Shown one piece after another: positions 23,032-35,152 of a stretch of DNA of 64,000 nucleotides. The stretch's first letter is position 1. The number at the start of each line of letters is the position of its first letter. The DNA lies in assembly GCA_039090855.1 (NCBI GenBank), contig CM076990.1, positions 202,311,232-202,375,231 of the forward strand. The letters are read 5' to 3'. The DNA is from Macrothele yani. Lineage: Eukaryota; Arthropoda; Arachnida; Araneae; Macrothelidae. Below the pieces are notes generated by a model. It ran no database searches and had not been told where the DNA came from. It saw nothing but the letters and a program-made list of their open reading frames with translations. Made by a program: the position numbers and the translations under genes.

Positions 23032-24690
23032 GTAAGTTTTGAATTTATTTATTTTTTATTCATTTTGCCAAGCTTTGTCACACATGTAGTAGTACCTCTG
23101 CTTTACTTACTGAATAAAACATCGATCACTTGAAAATTACTTTTCTGTTCATCAAGTATATATACATATATTTTTTAATGTTGTGCATAGAGATAATATT
23201 CCTTTCCATCAAGAACGTAGTTTTTCTTTTTAATGTCATTCGAGATAATACTTAACCTTGCTTATAACGCACTTGCTAAAAATGTTACCCTTAGTTTTAA
23301 CATTCATCCATGATTTTATCCTTATCATTTTCAAATTCAGTTCAATTAGGTAACTGTTTTTCCTAAGGCACTCAAGGAAGGTTTTGGCACAGCAGCCTTG
23401 GCCCCAGGGTCTATACGCCGTGTACTAACAACAGAATTGAAGGAGGGCATGTCTAGAGACCCTGATAGAAAAGTGAGTTGCCAGGATTAAGAGTGCCAGA
23501 CATGAAATGGTGAACTCATATCATGGCAGAATGTCAAATGATACCAAAGCGGAAGATGCACTTTGAGAGGGAAGGTACAATTCATTTTAGTGGGCTATCT
23601 AATACCCTGGTGCCACCTGCTTAACGTGCCCCACGAAGCACAGCAAGTCTTTAGTGGTCGGTGCACTCAGGCTGGGACTGAACCCTCGACCAACAGAATG
23701 GCAGCCAACTGCTCCAACCACTGGCTATCATGACTCTCTATCATTTTCAAAGCAAATACTGAAAGATTATGTAATCAGTGAAACACAGCTTTCCCCCTGC
23801 TTTCCCACATCACATGTTTGCCATGGAGATCTGAAAGTGAAAGCCAACTGTTACTATGGTGCTTTTTTGACATCCCTCTTGATTCTTTCAAGTAGTGACC
23901 AAACATATTTTTCCACCTATTGGTAAATTGTGTTATCACAACCATTTACCATTTGTTAACAATGATTAGCGAGCATAATGGAGTGTAGGTAGTATGGTTA
24001 AACAGCGTAGTAGTATTGCATTGAAGTTTAACCAAAGCAGATGTTGTAAATTAAGTATGCAATCAATTGGTTGTTCACTTAGTCTGTCGACTACAAGTGT
24101 ACATAACATAGTGAAGAATGCTGCAGGAATGTAAAACAAGGTAATCACATTGCAGGGCATTTAGAGCTAAAAATTACAATATGAAGTGAAAAATGGAAGT
24201 GGTTGCTAGTATTTCCTGATTGAGATTCTCTGCTATTACAGTCAGCTTAGTCTCCATTTATTACAGAATGCCTTATATGAAAAACTTAATAGCTTAACTT
24301 TAAAGAAACTGCTGGAGGTAAACGTTGCATGAGAGTTACCATTCAAGCCTGCTCATAAATGGTTCAACTAGTTCTAGAAACAACATAGTATCACAAGTGT
24401 AAAGATTCAGCGACATGCAGCCACCACCAGGGCTAATGCTACCAGATAGATCATTTACTGATAAGTGTACTGCATAGTTGCTGAAAAAAATCAGTATGAT
24501 CCAAGACAGGATTTTAACATTGATGAAACCAGTTCATTTTTAAAATAATCGCTTTCTTGTATAGAGATTTCTGCTAAAGACGTAAATCTTTTTTTTTTTT
24601 TTTTCAAAGTTTAGGCTTGCACTTTATCCAGATTGCAAAACTAATGGTGACAAGAAATTAAATCTTTTGTTAAATTTTTTATGTGTTCAT
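23032..24690. other. Intron sequence; possible SINE at 23.4-23.75 kb
   Basis: AT-rich intron. On the minus strand, 23740-23640 has GGTCGAGGGTTCAGTCCC, a B-box-like sequence, preceded by CAGTGGTTGGAGCAGTTGG, a weak A-box-like sequence. This may be the head of a tRNA-related SINE whose body runs toward ~23390. Nothing else is recognised. Confidence 0.35.
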
Positions 24691-25037
24691 CCGTGGACAC
24701 TAAATTACATCATAATAATCTTTCTCTTCATAATAAATCTCTGGTTAGCGGTCAAAACATTCTGATGTAATTGAAACACGTAAGAACAAGTTATGTGAGA
24801 GTGTTTGGTCACATGCAAATTGTAGGGAATCGCGTGACAGCTGTGTACTGCTGATCGGCGATAAAAGCTGAAGGGTGAGTGGAAAGAAAACATTTGATTT
24901 GTTGGTGTTGAAGTGTTCATCTGCCTTTTTGTTCTTATGGTGACCTGTAGTACATTCAGAAGAACTCATCTGGATGATTTTACCTGTGGGCGAATTGTTG
25001 GTAAACTGGAAAAGGGGTGGACAACGAGAGACATAGC

Positions 25038-25121
25038 GAAGCAGTTTTGAATTGCCCAGAGAGTGGTATCACGGATCTGGAAGCAGTTTTGAATTGCCCA
25101 GAGCGTGGTATCACGGATCTG
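25038..25121. repeat. 42 bp tandem duplication inside the Tc1 relic
   Basis: Two adjacent 42 base units, 25038-25079 and 25080-25121, starting GAAGCAGTTTTGAATTGCCC. They differ at one position I could see (GAGAG versus GAGCG). Confidence 0.9.
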
Positions 25122-25460
25122 GAAGCAATTTTCTGAACATGGAAGAGCTACCAAAACATTCAGTACTAGTTGACCATGCAAAACTACTCCATCGCAAGAT
25201 CGTTATCTTGTTATAACAGCTAAAATATCTTGCTGAATAACTGCTAAAAAATAAGGAAAACAGCTGGAATCAAGCACAGGTACCAAAATATCACGTCAAA
25301 CCATGTCAAGGCATTTGAATAATTTCAGATTGTATGCCCAAAAACCTGTACAGTGTGTTTCATAGACCCCACCCAGCATGCAAAACAACTCACTATCGAT
25401 GTTGTCATGAACAATCCACATGAAGTGAAGAGCAATGGGCCAAAATCGGCAAAATCAAAT

Positions 25461-25500
25461 TAAATTGGCTTTTGTCTGTGAACAGACAAAAGCCAATTTA
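25461..25500. repeat. Perfect 19 bp inverted repeat
   Basis: TAAATTGGCTTTTGTCTGT (25461-25479), spacer GA, then its exact complement at 25482-25500. It lies where the Tc1 relic should encode its first catalytic Asp region. Confidence 0.95.
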
Positions 25501-26039
25501 GTGTTTATCATCTGACTAGGCCACAATACGTCTGGTGAGAACCCTGCACTGCCTATTCATCCAGAAACATCATAGAAACTAACCATTAGAGGGGTGGTGG
25601 AGTAATGGTCTATTCTGGAATTGTGATCAATGGATGTACAGAGTTCCTAGTGTTTTAGAAAGGATCCATGAATGCCAAGCATTATTATGAGGTCATTTTA
25701 TAACATGTAAGGCTGTGTTTCATGGTGCTGTAGGATTTTTTTTTTTTTTTATGGACAATAACACCCATCCTCACCGATCATCGTGTGTTGATGAACTGTT
25801 GGAGAGTGAGGAGGTCGACTGAATAGAGTGGCCTGCATACTACCCTGGCCTGAATCCAATCAAAAATGCTTGGGACGCTCTGGGGAGGTGCATCGCCCAA
25901 CGCAATACTCCACCTGGCACCAAAAAACAGACCTGGTGAGGGTGCGTAAAGAAGAATAGAGAAACCTCCCTTAGGATCTTCTGAATAATTTCGTGAAAAG
26001 CATAGCCCATGGACGCCAATCATGCATTGCAGTCGGGTG

Positions 26040-26910
26040 GATGTATAATACCCTATTAAAATGATCCATGAAAAATTACTAATTTTCTTCTCACAATTTT
26101 AATTATTGTGAACTAATGTCAGAAAATGGTGTGTTTTGTTCTTTTATCGATTTTCTCGATTAATAAATGAATCATATTAGCAGGAGGGGATGTAAAGAAT
26201 ATGGATAGTGTTGATAAATGTTAAATTTACTTCAGTGATTTTGTCAAATCCCCAAAAGATATTGATTGTTTCAGAGGAACCTTCTACAACAGGTTTAATT
26301 ACTTTGGTGCAGTCAACAATGTGGAAAAAAGTATGATTCAGAATTAGAAAACACACATATTAAAGCAGAAGTCCCATATCAGCCATATTAGACTGTTTTC
26401 ATAAAACAAGTAGGACAGAGAACAAGGCTTGCTGTATACCAATACATTACATAGACTTTCCTTCTTTTATGGCTTTGGGAATTGTGTACAGAATTAGTGT
26501 CATTGTTAGGTTAGAAATCTCTTATATGTGTTTGGTAATAGGAATTTCACAGAACAAGTGAGTTCAGTGGTATGACAAGGTGCGCAAACAAGGTTCGGGG
26601 GAAATTTTTGCCCGGGGGTAAAATAATAATAATAAAACAAAACTATTGACTTATAACAAAGACTTATTAACAACGAATGTAACGTGAAAAATAGGAGTAA
26701 TTTACTTCACAGTAATCAGGTAATCATTTTGAAAAACGTGTCGTTATGAATATAAGAGGTTATGAGGGCTATGATGTACTGCGAACTGCCGCTCAAAAAT
26801 GATTCACTGAGCCTAAACTACTTTACTAATGCCAAGGCGAAGACAGCGTGGCATGAGTTACAAGTACGACGCAACCACTAGTCACGCTAATAAACATTTC
26901 CGAAACTAAT
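26040..26910. other. Intron sequence, nothing recognised
   Basis: AT-rich, without frames or repeats that I could match. Confidence 0.4.
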
Positions 26911-27115
26911 GGTCCGGCACAGTGGTCTAAGCAATGGCGTCTGATCATTCATCCGAGATGGGTTCGAATCCTTGTGAGGCATGGATTTGTGTTTGTCTCA
27001 TGGCACTGGCTCTCACCCTTCCCTGAAACCAGTGGCCCTAAATCAGGGACGGGCGACTGCTTATAGCCCACTGAGTTGATCAAGGTGATCGTTAAACCTC
27101 CGACAGAAAAAAAAA

Positions 27116-27148
<33 letters not shown>
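26911..27148 (+). mobile_element. tRNA-derived SINE, family S1, copy 1
   Basis: The head has an A-box-like AGTGGTCTAAGCAATGG and a B box GGTTCGAATCC at 26961-26971. A body shared with the copy at 50.7-51.0 kb follows: CACTGGCTCTC.CCCTTCCCTG and GGGACGGGCGACTGCTTATAGCCCA.TGAGTTG. It ends in GTTAAACCTCCGACAG, an A run and (AAT)n to 27148. SINEs of this kind depend on a partner LINE for mobility. Confidence 0.85.
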
Positions 27149-27149
<1 letters not shown>

Positions 27150-28014
27150 GCAGCGAATGTGTCATAGGCGCCAATTTGAAAAATTATTGGGGGTTCCGGA
27201 CATTTTAAAGCCAGTGACCCATACATATTTCAAATGATTTTAGTCAAATTTAAATTTTATCCTGTAAAATTATCTGGCACAATTAGATGCCTGGAATCTT
27301 AGAATGAAATAAATTATAGTTAATTACAGAATTTTTTAGCTGTTTATTTTTCAGCCTCTCTGCCCCGGGTTACTTTTTGATTCGCATATTCTTGTTTCGC
27401 CTATTCTTCGTACGTCGAAAGTTAATGGGTTCCGCCATTTTAGGCGAGGAAAGAATTCTTGATTCGCCTATTCTTGTCTCACCTAAAACTTTCACTTGCC
27501 AGAGGGAAAAGATTCACCTAGAGCACTAAATCTTTTGTGCGCAAAAAAAAAAAAGGAACAATTTTTTTCATGAGAAAAAAAGCTAGTTATTCATTGGAAT
27601 AAATATTAGGTTGTTGTTTATTTTTTTCAAATTTTTAAGCAATAGGCTTTAAGGATAGTTCTTGACCATCGACATATACTCTAATAATCGCTTTAAACTT
27701 GTATGAAAATCCGCTACGGTTTTGGGGGAAATTTCAGACAAAAAAAGGGGGGGGGGTCTGGGGAAATATTGGGCCCTGAACAAGGTAACACTGACATTTG
27801 GTGTATCTTCGTAGAAGTTAAAACCTACTCAAGTAGTTTGGGCAAATGTTCTCTGTAAGAGAACACAGATGCTATGTTCTAGTAATAGACCTGGGGAAAG
27901 GTGTAAAATATTGCTCTGTTCTGTATCAAATTAGACTTTTAACAAGGTGGATCGAAGGTGTAAAATTAGTCATTAAAGACATACATAAGATTCTTCTGCA
28001 GAATTTCTGTTTGT
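27149..28014. other. Intron sequence, nothing recognised
   Basis: Contains GC-richer GGGGG patches near 27190 and 27750 (for example GGGGGGGGGTCTGGGG) that hint at another element, but no ends or protein could be defined. Confidence 0.3.
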
Positions 28015-28019
28015 TTTGG

Positions 28020-29168
28020 TCTTCTTGAGATTGATGCAAAACTGAAGAGAATTTTTTGGAGGATTAGTTGTCAGATCAAGATTTTTTTTACTGTAACAAA
28101 CTGTGATTTCTTTTTTTGTGATGTTCTTTCTTCCCGGTATTGTTAAATAACATTTTATTCCGTAAATACTTGTATTTCAGCTTGTAAATGGAGGTAAAAT
28201 TTCTAAAAACAGAACTTGGGTGGTACAGAAATTCCCCTGTATCTTCAGGCTTGAGATCCTTCCTCAGATTCTAGGAATTTAGTCTTTTATGTTATCATCT
28301 GGGTATTCTCAAGATCGATGCACAACCGAGAAGAATTTAGGGGGATGGATTGGTGGTGGAGGTGGGGTCGTTTCGGTCTGAGGACAAAATTCTGACTTTC
28401 GAAAACTGTAGTTAGGTGCGGTGAAGATTTCCCCTGTAATCACAATTTTTTTCTTGCTATGTTTCCTTCTGCCCATCGTCGTTGTTAAATATAATTTTAT
28501 TTTATAAATATTTGTATTTCAGCATGCAAGTGGAGAAGTTTTCGAAAACGAAGTCGAACAGAGGGAAGATTTAGACTGTAATCCCCCCCACGATATTCCT
28601 TCTATCCTGTGTTACAGTAACAGTCAAATGCTCCCCCCTTTATAAATATTTACATTTCAGCTTGATAAGTGTGGGGAAATTTTAGTAATTTCATAAGAAT
28701 TGATATGGTGTATAGTATTCATATTCTCAAAGTTACACTATTTATTTAAAATAATGAAAGCTTTGACATCATGCATTCATGGTCCTTAGGATGAAAGTTC
28801 TTTCAGTATGAGGAATAAAACTGCCATTTGAGGTCATAAAAAAAAAAATTTTAAGCAGTGGATTCTGTGCAGAAGCAGAGTCAACAAATGTGGCTGTGGA
28901 ACTTGCTGAGAAGAAACCAAGTCTTGTTCATAAGAGTAAACTTTAGCTGATGTTCTAGGTAGTAAAAAAAGGTGTTAGGAAACAATGCCTTTTAAAACCA
29001 TTTTATTTTGAATTTAGAAATTTTACTTTGTGAAAACAGTTATGTGCTTCAGTTTAATATTTATGTAAATAAATTACAGTGAACAGTTAGCTGGTGTGTT
29101 ATATTCACTTTTTCGTTGCACATTCTGATTTCTCACCCACTAAAAGTTCAGCTTTTTTTTTTTTCGTC
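28020..29168 (+). mobile_element. Unclassified repeat family X, copy 2
   Basis: Shows the internal unit twice, starting at ~28025 (TTGAGATTGATGCAAAACTG) and ~28309 (CTCAAGATCGATGCACAACC), a period of about 285 bp; each carries a TTCTTTC/TTCCTTC..CC..TATTGTTAAATA block and TTTATAAATA.TTGTATTTCAGC. The single-copy tail matches copy 1: AAAGCTTTGACATCATGC, TGTGGAACTTGCTGAGAAGA, TTAGCTGATGTTCTAGG, ending AAAAGTTCAGCTTTTTTT at ~29160. Confidence 0.72.
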
Positions 29169-29259
29169 AGTCTCGTGTATATAAAGATCATACAGTGGAC
29201 TAAAAGATATGAAGAAAATCAGCATTTTTGTCTAATTCTTAGTGGTCCATGCCAAAAAA

Positions 29260-30320
29260 TTTGTCAACACTACACCTATCTAGTAATGGGTAGGCCAGTC
29301 ATATTGTGAGGCATTGAGTCCATTTGATCACAAAAGTGTTCTACCTGTATCTCCACCCAGCCATACTGCACCGCTGTCCGTAATTTTGTCGCATTCCTGA
29401 ATGGATGATCCAAAGCTCAAATGGACCTATCCACAGTATTGTAAAGATTTTCTACAGGGATCATGTCCGGTGAACAGGGAGGCTATTTCTGGGTGGAAAC
29501 TTATGTGGAATGCTCTTTTAATCATGTTCTGGTCACCATGGCTCTATGGGGAGGTGCATTGTTCTTCTGGAAGAATCCATTGCCCTATGGGTGCATGGTG
29601 CCATGAACAGATGGACACGTAGCATGGGCCGTTCAGAGATGCATCTAGACATAGAGATCCCAATGTGTGCCAGTTAAACATGCCTCAGACCATAACCAAG
29701 CATCCACTAGCCTGAATGAACAGTTCGGCATTTGGGTCCATCGCTTCGTGCGGTTTCCACTGGATCCACACTCTTCAGTGTGCTCGAAATAACTGGAAAT
29801 GGAACTCGACCAATCTCCAGTCATACAAAGTGCAATGCCAATGTTATTTTGCCTAGTTGAGACGTACAGTCTGGTGATATGGTATTAGCAATGGGACTCT
29901 GGTGGTTTGGTCCATCCCATAACCTATTGTGGCTAATGATCGCCTGATGATCTTGGTGGAGATGTTTGTAGCATCTCCCTCATTAAAGTCAATGTTGATT
30001 TGTGCTACTGTCAACTCTCCAGTTGTTTGCAGACATCAATGGGCATATTCCTAGTACTGCCCACGATGTCATGTTATTCTGGAAAATACTGTCAAATGAG
30101 GATACTGCAATTTCTGTACCTCCTCTGTGATCAAGTGACCCGTGCATGAGCAACTTATTATCATCATTCTTTCAAACTCTGTTAACGCATGACATTTATC
30201 CATACTAACATCGAATTGTCATCTGTGTGAATGCAGTGATGTCATCTTACCTATATACCTGCCAGATGGTGGGTTCATCCACCAGCAAGAGGGGCGAGAA
30301 CCAGGTATCCCATGATTTCT
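29260..30320 (-). mobile_element. Decayed Tc1-like transposon
   Basis: The minus strand gives transposase-like pieces: NISTKIIRRSLATIGYGMDQ near 29975-29910, GMFNWHTLGSLCLDASLNGP near 29690-29630, and YVSICSWHHAPIGQWILPEE near 29625-29565. The layout (helix-turn-helix, W..HTLG, catalytic region) suits Tc1/mariner transposases, but no intact DDE motif or terminal repeats were found. Class is likely, family uncertain. Confidence 0.5.
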
Positions 30321-30737
30321 GTCCTCTCAGTGGAAATCGATATACATCTGCGAGATAGACAACTTTGGAAACTCTGTGTCCAAGGGAAAATCAACCTATC
30401 TATTGACAGATATGTGTGAGAGAATGAGACGAGGATGTAGACACAAATAATAGTTCTGTTAAGAGGACTGGAAAATAGTTGTGGGAAGAAACATTCATTT
30501 ATGTGCTTTATACAGTCATTTATACTTTAAGTAAAAAGTAAGCATATTTACAATACGTTTTATTGATTTATTTGTAAAAATTCTGTGCATAACACTTGTT
30601 TTTTGTTAGTTAGTTTTGAGACTGATTCAGTTCTGTTAACAGCAGATCATGTAACAACCCTTGAATTTTCATTTTGAGAAAAAAAATGCCGAATAATCAT
30701 GTAAAGTGAAATATTTAAAAAAACTTTTATTTTTTAG

Positions 30738-30864
30738 AGAAAAGAAGATAAAGAAACCAGGTTTCAGATTAAGTGGACAAAAGAAGACTAAGAAGAAACT
30801 TATTAAGAAGCAAAGGGGTATTCAGAAAAAAAAACATATTGCTTCCATTTTATCCCATAAATAA
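30738..30864 (+). CDS. RBM34: RBM34-like gene, terminal coding exon
   Basis: Acceptor TTTTTTAG before 30738; the first base completes a Leu codon. It reads EKKIKKPGFRLSGQKKTKKK and then a Lys/Arg-rich tail ending ASILSHK and TAA at 30862-30864. A strongly basic C-terminal tail is typical of RBM34 and probably serves nucleolar targeting (family knowledge). The five exons give about 190 residues. An AATAAA overlaps the stop (30860-30865) and another lies at 30936-30941; either could be the poly(A) signal. Confidence 0.88.
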
Positions 30865-30935
30865 AAATACTTGCACACAGATGTCTTGTATAGCATTGTA
30901 ATAAGTATCGGGTATGCTTCATTTACTATAAAAAA

Positions 30936-30941
30936 AATAAA
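30936..30941 (+). promoter_or_regulatory. Candidate polyadenylation signal of the RBM34-like gene
   Basis: AATAAA about 70 bases after the stop codon. It is plausible in position, but A-rich sequence makes chance matches common here. Confidence 0.35.
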
Positions 30942-31788
30942 GGCAAAAAATGTTATGGTTGAATTGTTAGTGCTAATTTTGATATCACAGGAGGGTAATA
31001 AGAATTCTAGAGCATTTAAAAAAAAAAAAAAAGAAAATATTAAAATTGAAACTTGTGCATATCCTCCAGTTACCCCCCCCCCCCCCCATGAAAGAACAAC
31101 TGCAAAAGGTATTCAGTAAACAAGTGAATAGTTAGTGCAGGCAGTTTTGTGCCAACTCCAATATTGTAAAGGACAGGACACACAATTGCTGTATGAACCT
31201 GTCGCAGATTTATTTTAACCATGTTGATCAATGAATCAAATTGTTTTTCATCACAGAAGAAATCAGATTTTCTAAAACAATTATTGAAGTATGTGTAATT
31301 GGTGTTAACTCCCAGACAACAAAAATTAACCTAACATAATCAACTGGTATGCCAGTTACTTCTGCAGCTTTAGCCCTACATCCTGGACTGAATACTAACT
31401 GCACTTGTTCTTTATTGCCACATCTTTCCTTAGAACTGTAAAACCTTTATGACTTACTAGCAGCAAATGAATTGCCAAGAAAATGTTTTAGTAGGTTGCA
31501 ATTTACATAGTTTTCAGTGCCTGGAAATCTCCCTAACGTTGGATTGCGCTAGTGGATAAGAGATTTGCAATGCCCATTCAATTACGATAGTGGATCGAGT
31601 TCAAGAATCGCTGGTTCTTCAGATGAATGCCATAGAAGTAAATGAAGAAATAATCTTTATAGATACTAAAGCATGTAGCATGCTTAAAAGGTCATTTTCA
31701 ATGTACTACAAACAACTCAGTGGACGCACAGCTGAATTGCAGTGACATCACTGCTAAGCCAGGGAGCATCCTGTTATTATTTTTAAGT
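30942..31788. other. Sequence 3' of the RBM34-like gene, nothing recognised
   Basis: AT-rich with a poly-A patch (~31020) and poly-C patch (~31075). No coding support. Confidence 0.4.
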
Positions 31789-32031
31789 TACACTGGCGGA
31801 AAGTGAAAAAGAACACCAAGAAGGAATTGGCGGACGATCATGAAATTTATATTTGTTAATGGGGTCGAGTTTACGTAGGTGTGATGTTAATTTCGGGACC
31901 AACCGGTGGGCGCTTACGCCACAGCACGGCATAATATGCAAATTATCGTCGGTGGTATTAAAGGAGTACGGCGAAGTGAATGTAATCAGTCGTCGGCGTA
32001 CGGACACATGCGAAGACTCTGAAGAAGCTAC

Positions 32032-32709
32032 AATGCCTAGACATGAAAGACGTGTACAATTTCAGCAGTTATCCGACTTTGAGCGAGGTCGTCTAGTCGG
32101 ACTCCGCGAGGCCGGGTGGTCGTATCGTCATATTGCGGAGCGAATTGGACGGGAAGTATCGGTGGTGGTACGATGGTGGCGTAGATGGCCCGAGGAACAT
32201 TCCCACACGAGAAGACGTGGAACCGGGAGTCACAGACGGACTGATGAGCGGACCAATCGACTCATAAGAAGAGCGGCGTTGTCAAGCAGAACATCCACTG
32301 CAACGCAAATCCAAGCTGCCGTTGCACGTGAGGTGACTGTGCGAACAATCCGCAAACGTCTGCTGGATGCATGACTACGTGCGCGTGTGCCTCTGGCATG
32401 TGTACCTCTGACTCCAGCCCACCGTCAGGAACGGCTGCAGTGCTGTCGCCAACGTCTGCACTGGAGAACGCAATGGCGATCTGTCGTGTTCAGCGATGAA
32501 AGCAGATTCTGCTTGGGAGCCTCCAATGGCCGTATGTGTGTTCGCAGTCGCACAGGGGAGCATCTCCACCCTTCTTGCATCCGCCAGCGACACACAGGGC
32601 CTACACCTGGTCTCCTGGTGTGGGGAGCGATCAGCTATCACTCCCGTACACAACTAGTGTTTGTATCGGGTTAAACAGCACCTCCTACATCAACAACATC
32701 ATTCAGCCC
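32032..32709 (+). pseudogene. Tc1 transposase, N-terminal half of split copy
   Basis: MPRHERRVQFQQLSDFERGR opens the protein; a helix-turn-helix region follows (SYRHIAERIGREVSVVVRWW), then DERTNRLIRRAAL and VTVRTIRKRLLDA. A stop follows at 32372-32374 where the sister copy has a sense codon. The next frame continues with VVFSDESRFCLGAS (first catalytic Asp in FSDES) and PTPGLLVWGAIS. It ends at IIQP, where the insertion interrupts it. Its C-terminal half is at 37744-38060. Confidence 0.85.
32698..32709. repeat. Target-site duplication, left copy
   Basis: ATCATTCAGCCC immediately left of the Penelope insertion; it recurs at 37744-37755. The uninterrupted sister Tc1 has this sequence once (~58859-58870). 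Confidence 0.9.
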
Positions 32710-32816
32710 CAAAGTAATCGAGGTAGTTGCCTTCAATGCACGATCTTAAAAAACAAGAGTCACTCACAATACAAATTTAAATTTGTTGGCTGAATTTAAA
32801 GATTTTATTGTATATA

Positions 32817-32850
32817 AGAACTTTTGGGTTTCCCTAGAACCCATCATCAG
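32817..32850 (-). ncRNA. Hammerhead-ribozyme-like motif, left Penelope copy (degenerate)
   Basis: On the minus strand: CTGATGA, a stem GGGTT/AACCC with a short loop, then AAAAG where an active hammerhead core has GAAA. Penelope elements are known to carry hammerhead motifs near their terminal regions. The change at the G of GAAA would be expected to abolish cleavage. Confidence 0.45.
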
Positions 32851-33100
32851 ATACAGGAGAAGGAATAAATTTAAATAAAGTGTTACGTGAACATGATATC
32901 AGATATGAATATGACATAATGTCACGTGGCATCAAATTGTCAAACGACGTGGCATGTATCATGAAATAAAGAAAATAAAGGAAATAGAATGCAGGTATAC
33001 ATATAATACTGCATTGTAAAAATAAAGGAAGGTTAGTAGGTATACATTGTGTTATTCTCATCAGGAGCCACAACAAAGAGCACTACAGCAGAAATCGAGA

Positions 33101-35143
33101 TTAAGTGATTTCGTCCTCAGTTTGCCTCGTATTCGGTACTGTAAATAGTTTCCAGATTGTAGGTACAGATACTGGAACATTGTCATTACAGCATAAATGT
33201 ATCTGAGTAGCAATTACAAGGCTCTCAGTGAACAGCAATGTAGAGACAGCACTAGGTGTTACGATGATGGAAGCATCATTCCAAATTGGATAGTGCAGGC
33301 CATTCGCAAACGAGTCGAGACAATGCAGAATTTTTAAGTCCATTCTTTACGGCGTATTTATGTTCATTCAGTCTTGTTGCTAGTGTACGTTTTGTAGATC
33401 CTATATATTTACTATCTGGAGTGTCATCATCAATACTTTTAAGGGGATGCTGTAAACGCCAAATTTGTTTAGCTTTGTTACCTGGTCTCGATCTTTTTTA
33501 ATTAACTGGAAAATGTTTGTAGTACGTATTCCAAAATCCAGGTGAAAGTTTCTGCAAATGGCTTAGAGAACAGGTGTTATGGTTGGATAATAATCTATGG
33601 AACCTATATATCTACGAGGTTGTTGGTCCCTTTGGAGAGTAATTGAGTTTTCTTGGTGGAGCTTCTTAAGAGCTTTTTTTATGATAAAGGTGGGAAATCC
33701 ATGGTTTAGGGTGATGTTGAAAATTTTGTTAATTTCACATTTTCGTCTGCTGAAACTAGATGAATGCGTGATGGCTCTGCGTAGAAGGAAAAAGATTGAG
33801 GAGAGTTTATAGCTTTTTGGATGTGCTGAAGAAGCCGGGATCAACGTAGGTACCAAAGTGGGTTTCCTATATACAGAGTGTTGCAAAGTGCAAGTGGCAG
33901 CATCTCATTCAAGCATAAAATCCAGGAAGGCAATTTACCTTCACTTTCCAGTTCAATGGAGAATTTTATGGTCGGGATTTGGGATGATAAGTGTTCAGCA
34001 AAAGTTCGTAGGTCAGCTGGTTCGTGATCCCAGAAGAGAAGTACATCATCAACATATCTTATGTAAAAGCACGGAGGTTGTTGATATTCTTGTAGCACTT
34101 TATTTTCTATGTGCTGTAGTAGAATTTCCGCTAGAATCGGAGATAGTGGTGATCCCATTGGGGCGCCCTCAGTTTGGCGATAAATAATGTTGTCGAATTG
34201 AAAATATGATCTGTTTTGAACTAGTTTTAAGGCTGTAATGATGGATTGGATCGTTTCTGGTTCGTATTTTAGTTCAAGTAGTTTTATCTGAATGATGTCA
34301 TGAACAGTTTTAATCGGAACATTAGGGAACAAAGAAATGACATCGAGAGAAGCCATAATAAAGGTTGAGTTATTTGCATTAAAGGATTTGATCTTGTTAA
34401 TAGCTTGTACTGTGCCTTTAACAGAGTAGAGTGAATTAGTAACTAATGGTTGAAGGAAATTAGTTAGTGCCTTCTCTATAGGTCTGGTTGGTGCTGCAAA
34501 TCCAGATACTAGCGGGCGTAATGGGTGTCCGGGTTTATGAGTCTTTAGTTTACCAAAAAGGTTCAGGAACTCGTGCACCTGGAGGGCAGTATAAGCATTG
34601 TGAAATGGCTGTTGGGAGGCTTGAGATTTTCTTTAATTTATGTATGGCCGCTATGGTAGCGTTAATAGGGTTCGAACTAAGAGTGACGTGCGGGATAGTA
34701 TCAATTGCCTCTAGCATTTTCTTCCAATAGTCTATTTTGTTCAGAATAATAATTTGCGAGGTTTTATCGGCGGATATGATCGATATATTGGGATCGTTGC
34801 GTAATACTAAAAGTTGCTTTTTCTCTTCTGTAAGACGAGTCAAATCCGTGTTGTGTCTTTGAACATGAAATTTCCTAATCGAATTGATTATTCGATGTCG
34901 TGCTTCGTTTTGTTTTCTTAATGGTAGATGAGAGATGATGGCTTCTGCTTGCGGAATGAGTTTCAACTTATTAATCCTGGAGTTCGGGAAGGCGAATTTT
35001 AGGCCTTTATTTAGTGCTGATATTTGGATTTGGTTTAGAAGATAATCACTGTAATTGATGAAGTTAATTGAAGGTTCTGATTGATTCTGGTTAGGCCTAC
35101 GTATACATGAGGTACGGTTCCTGCCAACAACGTCCTGGCCCAC
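33101..35143 (-). pseudogene. Penelope reverse transcriptase-GIY-YIG, left copy, broken
   Basis: Frame 35143-34550 covers the N-terminal region (ISADKTSQIIILNKIDYWKK...). A one-base difference near 34565 shifts into 34578-33841: GKLKTHKPGHPLRPLVS, ASLDVISLFPNVPI, EGAPMGSPLSPILAEILLQH, then the catalytic YVDDVLLFW box. This is Penelope-type reverse transcriptase. Further shifts follow before the C-terminal GIY-YIG endonuclease, whose pieces lie between ~33880 and 33101 (KYIGSTKRTLATRLNEHK on the complement of ~33410-33360). The endonuclease nicks target DNA in this class. Stops make this copy inactive. Confidence 0.88.
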
Positions 35144-35152
35144 AAGATTACG

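Larger units (their letters stand above)
24900..26035 (+). mobile_element. Decayed Tc1-like transposon
   Basis: The plus strand keeps the transposase outline. RTHLDDFTCGRIVGKLEKGW lies near 24962-25020 (N-terminal DNA-binding region). MDNNTHPHRSSCVDELLESE lies near 25750-25815 (second catalytic Asp region), then EWPAYYPGLNPIKNAWDALG at ~25830-25890, where the usual catalytic Glu (PIEHVW) is changed to Lys. Stops and shifts are frequent. No matching terminal repeats were found, so the edges are uncertain. It contains a 42 base tandem duplication and a perfect 19 bp hairpin. Confidence 0.72.
32710..35152 (-). mobile_element. Penelope-like element, left copy
   Basis: Minus-strand element whose 5' end faces the centre (35152) and 3' end faces outward (32710). 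It is nearly identical to the right copy over ~2.4 kb, with occasional transitions and small indels. Its 3' part lacks ~33 bases present at the end of the right copy. It contains the broken reverse-transcriptase/endonuclease gene and a hammerhead-like motif in its 3' non-coding region. Confidence 0.88.

Noticed and set aside
32834..33076. Hydrophobic frame resembling a small membrane protein, duplicated at 37338-37586
   Set aside because: It is the 3' non-coding region of both Penelope copies; the duplication reflects the inverted pair.
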